Shown: positions 25,998-34,718 of the stretch, piece after piece
How the letters are laid out: each line of letters begins with the position of its first letter
Numbering within the stretch: position 1 is the first letter of the stretch
Source: a bacterium UBP2_UBA5202
Lineage (GTDB): Bacteria; Edwardsbacteria; AC1; EtOH8
Reading direction: 5' to 3'
NCBI GenBank assembly: GCA_002412795.1
Contig: DHVS01000038.1
Coordinates: forward strand, 71,076 to 135,075
Length of the DNA stretch: 64,000 nt
The notes under the pieces: generated by a model
The model's input: only the letters and a program-made list of their open reading frames with translations
Databases searched by the model: none
Told to the model about the DNA's origin: nothing
Made by a program: the position numbers and the translations under genes

Positions 25998-26864
25998 ATG
26001 AAAGAACTGGTCGTCATCAGCGGAAAGGGCGGCACCGGCAAGACCAGCGTGGCGGCCTCCCTGGCCGTTCTGTCCGCCAGGGCGGTGATCGCCGACTGCG
26101 ATGTCGATGCCGCCGATATGCATCTGGTGCTGAAGCCTCAGGCCACCCAAAACCACCCGTTTGACAGCGGAAACCTGGCGGTGATCCGGCCGGACAAATG
26201 CACCGGATGCGGGCTATGCCTGGAAAATTGCCGGTTTGGAGCGGTAAAGGAGCCGGCTCCGGGTGAAACTTCATATCACATTGTCCCCGAAGCCTGCGAG
26301 GGATGCGGAGTATGCGTGCGCCTGTGCCCGGCCGGGGCCATTGATTTTCCGGAGCGCCACTGTGGCCAGTGGATGACCTCGGAGACCCGCTGCGGGACGA
26401 TGGTCCATGCCAAACTGGCGGTGGCGGCCGAGAACTCCGGTAAGCTGGTTTCCATCGTCAGAAGCAATGCCCGGATGCTGGCCCTGGAGCAGGGCAAGGA
26501 TACGATCATCGTCGACGGGCCGCCGGGCATCGGCTGTCCGGTGATCGCTTCCATCACCGGGGCCTGGAAGGTGCTGGTGGTGACCGAGCCGACTGTCTCC
26601 GGCGAACACGACCTGATGCGGGTGCTTTCCCTGGCCGGGCACTTCAGGGTCCCGGCGGCGGTATGTGTCAACAAATGGGACATCAACCCGGAGATGACGG
26701 AACGGATAGAAGACAAGGCGCGTCAGGCCGGAGCCGTGGTGGCCGGCCGCATCCGGTACGACCGGATGTTCACCAAAGCCCAGATCCAGGGAAAAGCGGT
26801 GGTGGAAACCGATGCTCCCTCAGCCGGCGACATAAAAACGATTTGGGCCAATCTCGATTTATAG
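25998..26864 (+). CDS. MinD-type ATPase with inserted 2x[4Fe-4S] ferredoxin domain (second)
   Basis: 288-aa paralogue of the ATPase at 21994. Walker A SGKGGTGKTS (about residue 8) and a ferredoxin insert with CTGCGLCLENC and CEGCGVCVRLC (about residues 65-107), then DGPPGIGCP. Two such ATPases usually occur as a pair and may form a heterodimer. It lies 15 nt upstream of the IscU-Mrp fusion, consistent with one complex. Confidence 0.93.
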   Translation: MKELVVISGKGGTGKTSVAASLAVLSARAVIADCDVDAADMHLVLKPQATQNHPFDSGNLAVIRPDKCTGCGLCLENCRFGAVKEPAPGETSYHIVPEACEGCGVCVRLCPAGAIDFPERHCGQWMTSETRCGTMVHAKLAVAAENSGKLVSIVRSNARMLALEQGKDTIIVDGPPGIGCPVIASITGAWKVLVVTEPTVSGEHDLMRVLSLAGHFRVPAAVCVNKWDINPEMTERIEDKARQAGAVVAGRIRYDRMFTKAQIQGKAVVETDAPSAGDIKTIWANLDL

Positions 26865-26879
26865 GAGGCAACCAGAAAT

Positions 26880-28157
26880 ATGGAATGCGCTGATCTGAAA
26901 GATCTGTCCCCGGCGGCCCGGGACCATGCGTCAAACCCCAGGAATCACGGTCCTTTAAAGAGTTTCAACGGCCATGCAAGAATTACCGGCCCCTGCGGGG
27001 ACACCATGGAAATCTGGCTATCGGTTCAAGACGGCCTGGTCAAAGGGGCCTCGTTCGTTACCGACGGCTGCGGGCCGTCAGTGGCCAGCGGCAGCATGGC
27101 GGCTTCCATGGCCACAGGTATGGCTGTCGCAAAAGCGGCGGATCTTAAGCAACGGGACATCCTCGCTTCTCTGGGCGGCCTTCCCCGGGAACATGAACAT
27201 TGCGCCCTGCTGGCCGCCAACACCCTTAAGGCCGCCTGCCAGGACCAGCTAAAAAAACAAAAGGCGGCCTGCGACACCTGCTGGGATAAAAATTGCGCCG
27301 CCTCCAAGCGCAGTAATGACGAAAGCCAGGAAGCTTTCGAGGATCGGCGCAAGCTTCAGTCGCGTCTTTGCCATATCAAGCATAAAATAGTGGTGATGTC
27401 GGGCAAGGGAGGGGTGGGCAAGAGCACGGTGGCGGTGAACCTGGCGGCGGCCCTGGCCATGGGGGGAAAACAGGTGGGCCTGCTGGACATCGACATCCAC
27501 GGGCCGAGCATTCCCACCATGCTGGGGTTGGAAGGATCCGCCTTAAGCGGCCCGGACGGGGAGATGAAGCCGGTTGAAGCGGAAGGCATCAAGGTTATGT
27601 CGATAGGGTTTTTCCTGGAACATCAGGATCAGGCCGTGGTCTGGCGGGGACCGATGAAAGCCAACATGATCCGGCAGTTTTTGAAGGATGTGGCCTGGGG
27701 AGATCTGGATTACCTGATCATAGATTCCCCGCCGGGGACCGGAGATGAGCCTCTCTCAATTTGCCAGTTGATTGGAAAACTGGACGGAGCGGTGATAGTT
27801 ACCACACCCCAAAAGGTGGCCGCGGTGGACGTCCGAAAATCCATCACCTTCTGCCGGCTGATCGATATTCCGGTGCTGGGGGTGGTTGAAAACATGAGCG
27901 GTTTTGCCTGTCCGAAATGCGGTGAGGTCACGCCCATACTGGGAAGCGGAGGCGGACGGAAGATCGCCGGGGACATGGGCGTGCCGTTCCTGGGATCAAT
28001 CCCGATCGATCCGGCGGTGGCCGGGGCCGCCGATAAAGGGCAGGCTTATGTGCGCCGCTTTCCGGCCACGGCCACGGCTGCAAACATGCAGAAGATCATC
28101 GGTCCGATCATTGATACCTGCGAACAGAACATAAAAACGGATAAAACAAACCAATAA
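26880..28157 (+). CDS. mrp: IscU-like scaffold fused to Mrp/ApbC Fe-S carrier ATPase
   Basis: 425-aa fusion. Residues about 10-125 are an IscU/NifU-type scaffold with PCGD, DGCGPSVASGSMA and HCALLA cysteines. A Cys-containing linker (CDTCWDKNC, about 138-146) follows. Residues about 168-405 are an Mrp/Nbp35 ATPase: SGKGGVGKST (about 174-183), DSPPGTGDEP, and the dimer-bridging CPKC (about 344-347). It would build and deliver 4Fe-4S clusters in one chain. AGGAGG lies before the ATG. The MrpORP protein of Desulfovibrio has a C-terminal ORP domain, absent here. Confidence 0.93.
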   Translation: MECADLKDLSPAARDHASNPRNHGPLKSFNGHARITGPCGDTMEIWLSVQDGLVKGASFVTDGCGPSVASGSMAASMATGMAVAKAADLKQRDILASLGGLPREHEHCALLAANTLKAACQDQLKKQKAACDTCWDKNCAASKRSNDESQEAFEDRRKLQSRLCHIKHKIVVMSGKGGVGKSTVAVNLAAALAMGGKQVGLLDIDIHGPSIPTMLGLEGSALSGPDGEMKPVEAEGIKVMSIGFFLEHQDQAVVWRGPMKANMIRQFLKDVAWGDLDYLIIDSPPGTGDEPLSICQLIGKLDGAVIVTTPQKVAAVDVRKSITFCRLIDIPVLGVVENMSGFACPKCGEVTPILGSGGGRKIAGDMGVPFLGSIPIDPAVAGAADKGQAYVRRFPATATAANMQKIIGPIIDTCEQNIKTDKTNQ

Positions 28158-28176
28158 AAAACAAGGAGAGTCATCC

Positions 28177-28515
28177 ATGAAAATAGCCATTCCCCTGGCG
28201 GAAGGAAAACTTTCGATGCATTTCGGACATTGTGAGAGTTTTGCCCTGGTTGAGGTCGATCCGGCCAACAAATGCATTCTTAAAAGAGAGGACATCAAGG
28301 CCCCCCCGCACGAGCCGGGGTTGCTGCCCCCCTGGCTGGCGGAGCGCGGAGCCACCGTGATAATCGCCGGGGGCATGGGCCAGCGGGCCCAGGGGTTGTT
28401 CACCCAGCAGGGCATTCAAGTGCTGGTCGGGGCGCCCTCCGAAACACCGGAACGGCTGGTCGGCGAATATCTGGCCGGAACGCTGCAAACCGGCTCCAAT
28501 GCCTGCGACCACTGA
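28177..28515 (+). CDS. NifX/NifB-family cluster-binding-type protein (second)
   Basis: 112-aa member of the dinitrogenase Fe-Mo cofactor family. It starts MKIAIPLAEGKLSMHFGHCESF and ends with a short tail after GEYLAGTL. ERGATVIIAGGMGQRAQ is the conserved central part. AAGGAGAG upstream. It directly follows the IscU-Mrp fusion, the usual arrangement for an Mrp client or partner. It overlaps the next gene by 17 nt. Confidence 0.92.
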   Translation: MKIAIPLAEGKLSMHFGHCESFALVEVDPANKCILKREDIKAPPHEPGLLPPWLAERGATVIIAGGMGQRAQGLFTQQGIQVLVGAPSETPERLVGEYLAGTLQTGSNACDH

Positions 28516-28933
28516 GGCCGCCGCAAATATCAGCGATCGAAATGGCCACAGCAGTTGTCTGCTGTGCGGCCGCCAGAATCCCAGGTCGCTGAGCTTGGTT
28601 TTCCGGGCAGGTGAAGGCGGGGCGGTCAGGGCGCAATTCAAGGGAAGCCCGGAGTTTCAAGGGTATGACGGCATCCTCCATGGAGGCGTTGTCGCCTCAC
28701 TGCTGGATGCGGCCATGACCCATTGCCTGTTTCACCGGGGAATTCAAGCCGTGACCGGAGACCTGCAGATCCGTTATATAAAGCCGGTTCCTTTTGATGC
28801 CGTCTTGGATATTCAGGCCTCGGTCATATCATCCAAAACGCCGCTACACTATCTCCAAGCTGAAATCATACATAACGGCTGCATAATGGCCTGGGCCAAG
28901 GCAAAATTTATGCAGCGCCGGATCGAACGGTGA
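28499..28933 (+). CDS. PaaI-type hotdog thioesterase
   Basis: 144-aa hotdog-fold protein. The N-terminal CLLCGRQNPRSL element and central GILHGGVVASLLDAA (about residues 60-74) match the PaaI/DUF4442 acyl-CoA thioesterase family, with the HGG active-site motif. The CLLCGxxNP motif is common in anaerobe versions. Substrate unknown. It overlaps both neighbours, so translation is coupled. Confidence 0.88.
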   Translation: MPATTEAAANISDRNGHSSCLLCGRQNPRSLSLVFRAGEGGAVRAQFKGSPEFQGYDGILHGGVVASLLDAAMTHCLFHRGIQAVTGDLQIRYIKPVPFDAVLDIQASVISSKTPLHYLQAEIIHNGCIMAWAKAKFMQRRIER

Positions 28934-29766
28934 AGCCCCGCCAGGTAAATATCATAATTATAGCCAATGACCAGGCCGATGCCGATTTGACCGCCCAACA
29001 CGGCCTTTCTCTGTGGGTAGAGGCATCCGGCCAAAATATTCTATTTGACACCGGGCCAGGAAATGCCATGGAATACAATGCCCTAAAGCTGGGGGTTGAC
29101 CTGTCCAGAACGGATGCCATCGTCCTCAGCCACGGGCATTACGACCACACCGGTGGGCTGGCAGAGGTTCTGTTATGCGCCCCCAACGCCAAGGTTTACT
29201 GCCATCCTTCGGCCGTTTGGGATCGATATAGCATCAGAAACGGCGTTGCCAAACAGGTGGGCATGCCAACCGGCAGCCGGAGAGCGATAAAATCCCTGCC
29301 CGAAGCCCGGCTGTACCGGACCAAAAAAGCAATGGAGATCTGCCAGGGAATCGGCATCACAGGAACCATTCCCAGGATGACCGGCTATGAGGATGCCGGA
29401 GGGCCGTTCTTTTTGGACCCTGAGGCAAAGGTGCCGGATGCCATCCCGGACGATATGGCCATATGGATAGACACACCAAAAGGTCTGGTGATCCTGACCG
29501 GGTGCGCCCATGCCGGCCTGGTGAACACAATAAATTATGCGAAAAAAGTCAGCGGTGCCGAAAAAATCAATGCCATCATCGGCGGGTTTCATCTGACCGG
29601 GGCCGATGACCGACGCCTGCGGCTGACTGCCGAAGCGCTGCTGTCCTTTAACCCGTCCCTGGTCGTTCCCTGCCACTGCACCGGGGATAACGCCTCCGCC
29701 CTTTTGTCCGCCAGTCTGGGGAACATCGTAAAACCGGGTTGGGCCGGCCTGCGATTGGCCCTGTAA
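28930..29766 (+). CDS. Metallo-beta-lactamase-fold hydrolase (beta-RFAP synthase-like annotation group)
   Basis: 278-aa MBL-fold protein from a GTG that overlaps the previous stop. Metal ligands are visible in SHGHYDHTGG (about residues 65-74), TGCAHAG and the late PCHCTG. The group is often labelled 7,8-dihydropterin-methyl-transferase-like hydrolase and is widespread in methanogens and anaerobes. The true reaction is uncertain. It commonly neighbours NifX- and MinD-like genes, as here. Confidence 0.88.
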   Translation: MKPRQVNIIIIANDQADADLTAQHGLSLWVEASGQNILFDTGPGNAMEYNALKLGVDLSRTDAIVLSHGHYDHTGGLAEVLLCAPNAKVYCHPSAVWDRYSIRNGVAKQVGMPTGSRRAIKSLPEARLYRTKKAMEICQGIGITGTIPRMTGYEDAGGPFFLDPEAKVPDAIPDDMAIWIDTPKGLVILTGCAHAGLVNTINYAKKVSGAEKINAIIGGFHLTGADDRRLRLTAEALLSFNPSLVVPCHCTGDNASALLSASLGNIVKPGWAGLRLAL

Positions 29767-29842
29767 CCCTTACCGGCCCGGGAAATAGTCTGCGAACCAA
29801 AGACAGGAAACTGACAGGCCAACATTAAAAAGGAGGAGTAAC

Positions 29843-30568
29843 ATGGAACTGAACAACCAAAACCTTCCCCAGCCCATGCCCCGGATCGGTGACAAGGCCC
29901 CCTCGTTCAAGGCGGTGACCACCCAGGGCGAGATCAACTTCCCGGAGCAGTTTGCCGGCAGCTGGGTGATCCTGTTCTCGCACCCGGCCGACTTTACTCC
30001 GGTCTGCACCTCGGAGTTCATGACCTTTGCCACCCTGGAGACGAAGTTCGCCGAGGCCAACTGCAAGCTGGTGGGGCTATCAATAGACGGACTTTACAGC
30101 CACATCGCCTGGCTGCGGACCATCAAGGAGAAGATCGAGTACAAGGGTATGAAGAACGTGGAGGTCAGGTTTCCGCTGATCGAGGACATCACCATGGAGG
30201 TGGCCAAAAAGTACGGCATGATCCAGCCCGGCGAAAGCCAGACCAAGGCGGTGCGGGCGGTGTTTGTCATAGACCCCAAGGGGATCATCCGGACCATCAT
30301 CTACTATCCCTTGAGCCTGGGCCGGAACTTTGAGGAGCTGTACCGGGTGGTGGTGGCCCTGCAGACTGCCGACGCCTTCTCGGTGGCCATGCCGGCCGAC
30401 TGGCAGCCGGGCGACGACGTCATTGTGCCGCCGGCCGGGTCCTGCGGGGCGGCCAAGGAGCGCATGGAAAGCAAGGATGACATGCACTGTTATGACTGGT
30501 TCTTCTGCACCAAGAAACTGGCGAAAGAAAAAGTGATGGAATCTCTGAAAAAAGGATTTAAAAAATAG
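29843..30568 (+). CDS. Peroxiredoxin, Prx6/archaeal type
   Basis: 241-aa peroxiredoxin reducing peroxides in the cytosol. The peroxidatic Cys55 is in HPADFTPVCTSEF. The long C-terminal arm ends with a CYDWFFC pair, the C-x5-C arrangement of archaeal-type Prx6 enzymes in which a C-terminal cysteine can resolve the sulfenic acid. AAGGAGGAG lies before the ATG. Codon use looks optimised, so strong expression is likely. It is the last gene of the Fur-led unit and would protect Fe-S proteins. Confidence 0.95.
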   Translation: MELNNQNLPQPMPRIGDKAPSFKAVTTQGEINFPEQFAGSWVILFSHPADFTPVCTSEFMTFATLETKFAEANCKLVGLSIDGLYSHIAWLRTIKEKIEYKGMKNVEVRFPLIEDITMEVAKKYGMIQPGESQTKAVRAVFVIDPKGIIRTIIYYPLSLGRNFEELYRVVVALQTADAFSVAMPADWQPGDDVIVPPAGSCGAAKERMESKDDMHCYDWFFCTKKLAKEKVMESLKKGFKK

Positions 30569-30587
30569 GCCGGGTAATCCTCTGGAA

Positions 30588-30626
30588 TAAAAAAGGGGCT
30601 GTAGCCTTTGCTTCAGCCTCTTTTTA
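30588..30626 (+). terminator. Terminator closing the Fur-led operon
   Basis: Stem AAAAAGGGGCTG with CAGCCTCTTTTT (one mismatch) and a U-rich end, 20 nt after the peroxiredoxin stop. The second 80-nt repeat starts 17 nt later. Confidence 0.88.
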
Positions 30627-30642
30627 TTGTGACCAGGGCTAT

Positions 30643-30722
30643 CCGGATTGGTGTCTCAAAGCGTGTTTTTGTGGGTTGAAACAAGTATTGAGATGCGGCG
30701 GGAAGCCAAAGGCCGCACCAAG
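30643..30722. repeat. 80-nt dispersed repeat, copy 2 (possible structured RNA)
   Basis: Second copy of the element at 19639, same length, no gaps, about 82 percent identical by hand count. The pairing segments TTGGTG/CACCAA and TGCGGC/GCCGCA are unchanged, while substitutions concentrate in predicted loops. It again lies straight after a terminator, in a 456-nt gene-free stretch (30569-31024) that otherwise contains only the promoter at 30838. Confidence 0.75.
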
Positions 30723-30837
30723 TTAACTATCATCACATAAAATTTGAACCAGTTTCAGTTGCACGGTAACAGACAATTACTCAGTAAACTTTTTTGCCCG
30801 TTACTCTGATAGAAACAGAAATGGCTGTTCACCAACC

Positions 30838-30867
30838 TTGACAGTTCGGTGATTACAGGAGTATAAT
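30838..30867 (+). promoter_or_regulatory. Promoter of the Omp85-like gene
   Basis: TTGACA (30838-30843), 18-bp spacer, TATAAT (30862-30867). About 157 nt of leader separates it from the first candidate start. Confidence 0.7.
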
Positions 30868-31024
30868 AAAGTATGGTCTCGTATAATCAAGCCGCCGGAC
30901 AACGGGAAAAAGGGCACAGACGACGTTTATCCATCTTCTGTCAGGCTCATTTCCTTATTGTGAATTCTCGCAGAAGGCCCGGACAAGACCGTTTTCCACC
31001 AGGATGTTATTTTGAAAGATATCT

Positions 31025-32998
31025 ATGAATCGACGTCGAACACCGACATTGATCAATAGTCTGGGCGGGCCGGGCACCACAGCCCGGACAAGAACAAGAA
31101 TTCATACTGAAATCATGGCGCTGGCTCAAGTCGCAAAACAGATGATTCCGAGCTATTCCGATGATGTCTTTAATCGCCGGTGGGTCCTGAAAGCACTGAT
31201 ACTATTATGGGTTTTCAGTATTGGTAGCCAGTCCTTGGCCCAGCCAGTTATCGTTAAAACAGATTCATCCACTGTTTACGGGGATATAGAAGCATTTTCA
31301 AAAAAATCCAAATTCACCAGGTTTATCTATGGCCTGGTGTTCAAGCCGGTTGCCTCCATTCCCGCCAAGAAAAAGCCGCCCCTGCTTTTGCAAGTGCCCT
31401 ATGCCGATTATGAAGGTAAGGTCATCCGGAACATAAACATTGTAACTCTTGATCCGTTCGGTTTCTCGGCCAGGGATACTGCGGTCCTGCCCCAGAAAAT
31501 ACTGCTTAAATCCGGGAATGCGCTGCATGTCAAGACCCGGGAAATGACCATCAGAAATATTCTGCTTTTCAGCCGGAACGAACCCCTGGACTCCCTGCTG
31601 GCAAAGGAATCCGAGCGGTTGATCCTCGGCCAGCCTTATGTCCGCGAAGTCGTCTTCTCTTTAGCCCCCGCGGGGGAGAAGGCCGATTCAGTGGATGTCA
31701 ATATCCGGGTTTCGGACAAATGGAGCATTGATCTGAACGGCTCGCTTACCTCCTCGCATGCGGCCGCCGGCTTTACGGAAAAGGACTTTATTGGTTTAGG
31801 GCATGAATTGCAAAACAGGTATGTCTGGAACCGTTCCACTAAAAAGACTGCCTTGACTGCTAACTATTATATCCCCAATATCCGAAACTCGCATGTCAGC
31901 ACAGCGCTCCATTATAACAGCGATGAAAACGGGAATTCGGGCAGGAGTTTGGCGGTGGAACGTCCGTTTTATTCTCCCTTTGCCCGGTGGGCGGCAGGAT
32001 TGAACCTGTCCCAGCAATTCCAAAAAGATGCCCTGACCGATACCCTCCCGGAACACCAAAGCCGGGATTTAAAATACAACACCCAGGATTACTGGGCCGG
32101 GAATGCCAACAGGATATTCAAGGGGAGGACCGAAAATGACAGGACGACGAATGCCATCGTGGCCGGGCGTTATTTACGGATCCGGTATCTTGAGAAGCCC
32201 TATGAAATACCCGGCTCGTTCCATCGCTATGCCAACCAGGACCTTTATCTGGCGGGGCTGGGGATCTCGATGCGCAAATACTTCCGGGACAATTATATTT
32301 ATAATTACGGGGGGGCCGAATATGTGCCGGTGGGGGCGGTCTACGGCCTAACAGGAGGTTACCAGACCGTCGATGCCGCCAGCCGCCTGTACCTGGGCTG
32401 GCGCACTTCCTTCGGCAATTATCACGGCTGGGGATATTTAAGCTCCACCCTGGAATACGGGACATTTATCCGGGAAAGATCCTTGGAGCAGGGCGTTTTT
32501 GCTGGCGGGGTCAACTATTTCAGCGATCTGCTGGAGATCGGGTCCTGGCGGATCCGGCAGTTCATCAAGCCCCAGGTCACCTGGGGGGCGCACCGTTTAC
32601 CTTCCGACAGCCTGACCATCAACGAGGAGAACGGCATCCGGGGTTTCAGCGGCTCTGCGCGGGGCACCCGAAAAATAGTCTTAACGCTCCAGACCCAATC
32701 CTACGCTCCGTGGAACCTGGTGGGGTTCCGGTTTGGACCATACCTGACCGGCTCTCTCGGCATGCTGGGCAATGCCAGCTCAGGATTCAAATACAGCCGG
32801 GTGTCTTCACAGCTGGGCATAGGGGCTTTGATCAAAAATGAATACCTGGTTTTGAACAACTTTCAATTTTCCATCTCATACTATCCCTCGATCCCCGGGA
32901 GCGGCTACAATATCTTCAAGTTCAATGTCTTCCGGACGACCGATTTTGGCCTCAGTGATTTTATCTTCAGCAAACCGGAAACAGTGCCTTTTCAATAA
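31025..32998 (+). CDS. Omp85/BamA-like outer membrane protein
   Basis: Up to 657 aa. A hydrophobic signal-type segment lies unusually far in (about residues 54-72, ending SLAQ), so translation may start at a later codon (31115 or 31142). Residues about 95-245 hold POTRA-like repeats (GKVIRNINIVTLDPFG, LLFSRNEPLDSLLAKESERLI). The C-terminal about 400 residues alternate as beta strands and end in a short hydrophobic strand, as expected for a 16-strand barrel. It could insert or export outer-membrane proteins, or move lipids together with the AsmA-like neighbour. Confidence 0.8.
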   Translation: MNRRRTPTLINSLGGPGTTARTRTRIHTEIMALAQVAKQMIPSYSDDVFNRRWVLKALILLWVFSIGSQSLAQPVIVKTDSSTVYGDIEAFSKKSKFTRFIYGLVFKPVASIPAKKKPPLLLQVPYADYEGKVIRNINIVTLDPFGFSARDTAVLPQKILLKSGNALHVKTREMTIRNILLFSRNEPLDSLLAKESERLILGQPYVREVVFSLAPAGEKADSVDVNIRVSDKWSIDLNGSLTSSHAAAGFTEKDFIGLGHELQNRYVWNRSTKKTALTANYYIPNIRNSHVSTALHYNSDENGNSGRSLAVERPFYSPFARWAAGLNLSQQFQKDALTDTLPEHQSRDLKYNTQDYWAGNANRIFKGRTENDRTTNAIVAGRYLRIRYLEKPYEIPGSFHRYANQDLYLAGLGISMRKYFRDNYIYNYGGAEYVPVGAVYGLTGGYQTVDAASRLYLGWRTSFGNYHGWGYLSSTLEYGTFIRERSLEQGVFAGGVNYFSDLLEIGSWRIRQFIKPQVTWGAHRLPSDSLTINEENGIRGFSGSARGTRKIVLTLQTQSYAPWNLVGFRFGPYLTGSLGMLGNASSGFKYSRVSSQLGIGALIKNEYLVLNNFQFSISYYPSIPGSGYNIFKFNVFRTTDFGLSDFIFSKPETVPFQ

Positions 32999-33015
32999 TA
33001 ATCCAGGAATCCACG

Positions 33016-34413
33016 ATGAGTTATCTTAGTCGCCCGGGCGGCTGGTCCAGCCAGCCAGCGGTGAGGAATAGCCGGGGCCAAAGGTTGCGCAGGCTGACGG
33101 TCTTTGCGGGCTATGGTCTGGGCGGTGCCGTCCTGGCAGGGGTGCTGCTGATCCTGATCTTCAACGGGGCCCTGTTGAACGGCTATGGCAAAAGAAAGAT
33201 GGAGCGGGCTTTTACCGCAGCCTACCCAGGGTCCACCCTGCGGATCGGCAAACTTTATTACGTCATCGGCCCCAACCGCCTGGTGGCCCGGTCGGTTACC
33301 CTGAGCTCGGCCAACTCCACCTATAAGGCCGGTCGGATTTCGCTGGCCGGCGTCCGCTGGCTGCAGTTTCTTTCGGGAAAGTCTGCTTTGGTTGATGCCA
33401 TGGCCAGCGCCGGCCTGGACGCTTCGGAACTCGATATGGAATTCCCCCGGTCCCGTTATGGGGTGCGCTGTAAAAGGCTGCGGGCCGTGGTGACCAGCTC
33501 GGAACTGACCGCCGAAGGGATCGAACTTTCGCCGTTGCCCGGGGACGAGGATATCTGCACAAAGAACCCTTTCAGAACCACCCGGTACAGCGTATCCCTG
33601 CCGGAATGCCGGGTGTCGGGGCTGGATTACGGGGAACTGCTGAATGGAGAGTCGTACCGGGCCCGGTCGGTCCATTTCATCCGCCCATTTTTTGACGCTT
33701 TTGCCTATCACGAAAAGCCGTCGGGACCGTTCGTCAAGAGCCCGCTGATGGTGAACGAGGCGCTGGCCGCGATCCGGCGGCCAGTGCTGCTGGACAGCCT
33801 CAGCATCACCGATGGTTACGCGGCCTACCGAGACCGGGTGACGGCCGGAGCCGCCCCTGGAGTCCTGACCTTCACATCGGTGAATATGTCCGTCGAGGGC
33901 ATCACCAACCGGGGCCAGGCGGCTGATTCCATAGTCCTCCGGGCCCAGGGAAAAATGATGGACGCAGGACTTCTTAAAATGACGATGGTGATCCCGGCCG
34001 CTTCACCGGACCTCTCATTCCGCTTTTCCGGTTCGCTGGGCGAGATGGACCTGACCCGCCTGGGCCCGTTCCTTAGCATTGTGGAAAACTACAACATCAG
34101 TTCCGGCAGGGCCCAGTGGGCGGAGTTCGGGATCACCGTGGCCTCCGGCCGCGCCCGCGGCAGGGTCAGGGCGAACTTCAGGGATCTAAAAGTGGCAGTA
34201 CTTGATAAGCGCACCGGTTCTGAAGGTGGATTGGACAACCGCATTGCCTCGTTCCTGGCCAACCAGTTCAAGATCAAGGGTTCCAATATACCGGGCGCCT
34301 CGGCTTCAATGAAGGTGGGCAGGGTAAACTACCGGAGAAAACCAAGGGATACCTTTCTGCAGGTGGTCTGGTATTCCCTAAAAAGCGGCGTTCTGGATGT
34401 CATCCATCAGTAA
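33016..34413 (+). CDS. AsmA/DUF748-like membrane-anchored protein
   Basis: 465-aa protein with one N-terminal membrane anchor (about residues 28-50) and a long periplasmic beta-rich region. Repeated patterns (SVTLSSANSTYKAG, LDSLSITDGYAAY, LRAQGKM, MDLTRLGPFLSIVENYNISSG) are those of AsmA/DUF748 proteins, which form bridge-like lipid carriers between the membranes. It begins 17 nt after the Omp85-like gene, and TamA/TamB-type pairs (Omp85 plus AsmA-like) are a known arrangement. The family call rests on pattern, not on a clear motif. Confidence 0.65.
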   Translation: MSYLSRPGGWSSQPAVRNSRGQRLRRLTVFAGYGLGGAVLAGVLLILIFNGALLNGYGKRKMERAFTAAYPGSTLRIGKLYYVIGPNRLVARSVTLSSANSTYKAGRISLAGVRWLQFLSGKSALVDAMASAGLDASELDMEFPRSRYGVRCKRLRAVVTSSELTAEGIELSPLPGDEDICTKNPFRTTRYSVSLPECRVSGLDYGELLNGESYRARSVHFIRPFFDAFAYHEKPSGPFVKSPLMVNEALAAIRRPVLLDSLSITDGYAAYRDRVTAGAAPGVLTFTSVNMSVEGITNRGQAADSIVLRAQGKMMDAGLLKMTMVIPAASPDLSFRFSGSLGEMDLTRLGPFLSIVENYNISSGRAQWAEFGITVASGRARGRVRANFRDLKVAVLDKRTGSEGGLDNRIASFLANQFKIKGSNIPGASASMKVGRVNYRRKPRDTFLQVVWYSLKSGVLDVIHQ

Positions 34414-34489
34414 CTCTTGACCAGGGAATCAAGCAAGGTCTTGGGGCGGTTATGATCATAAGGTTTCCAGTTTTAAGTATTATTCACGG

Positions 34490-34528
34490 AAAAGCTTCAT
34501 TCCAAAATATTGGAAGAAGCTTTTTTTT
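34490..34528 (+). terminator. Strong terminator after the AsmA-like gene
   Basis: Nested stem AAAAGCTTC-A-TTCCAA / TTGGAA-GAAGCTTTT with loop AATA, followed by eight T. Confidence 0.93.
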
Positions 34529-34529
34529 G

Positions 34530-34559
34530 TTGACTTTTAGCATTAATTAGGTGTATCAT
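34530..34559 (+). promoter_or_regulatory. Promoter of the HD-GYP/sigma-54 regulator pair
   Basis: TTGACT (34530-34535), 18 bp, TATCAT (34554-34559), directly after the terminator. The 159-nt leader contains one AATGAGACA (34603-34611), the same half-site as the repeats at 38091-38295, and a hairpin ACGCC-T-CTAAT / ATTAG-GGCGT (about 34639-34671). The 305-nt stretch 34414-34718 holds no gene. Confidence 0.6.
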
Positions 34560-34718
34560 TTATCTTGGCAAAAAGGGAGATGTTGGAAATATTTATGACG
34601 AAAATGAGACAGTTAAACGAACATGAAATATTACCGTTGCACGACGCCTCTAATGCAGATATTAGGGCGTAAAGAACCCAAAGTACGTCACTCCAACACC
34701 AATTCAAGGAGATAGTAT

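Noticed and set aside
21523..28515. A nitrogen-fixation locus
   Set aside because: NifX- and NifU-like proteins are present, but no nitrogenase, nifE/N or nifB core gene is seen.
34603..34611. A firm activator site upstream of the HD-GYP gene
   Set aside because: A single 9-bp half-site with no partner and no -24/-12 promoter nearby can occur by chance; kept only as a weak hint.
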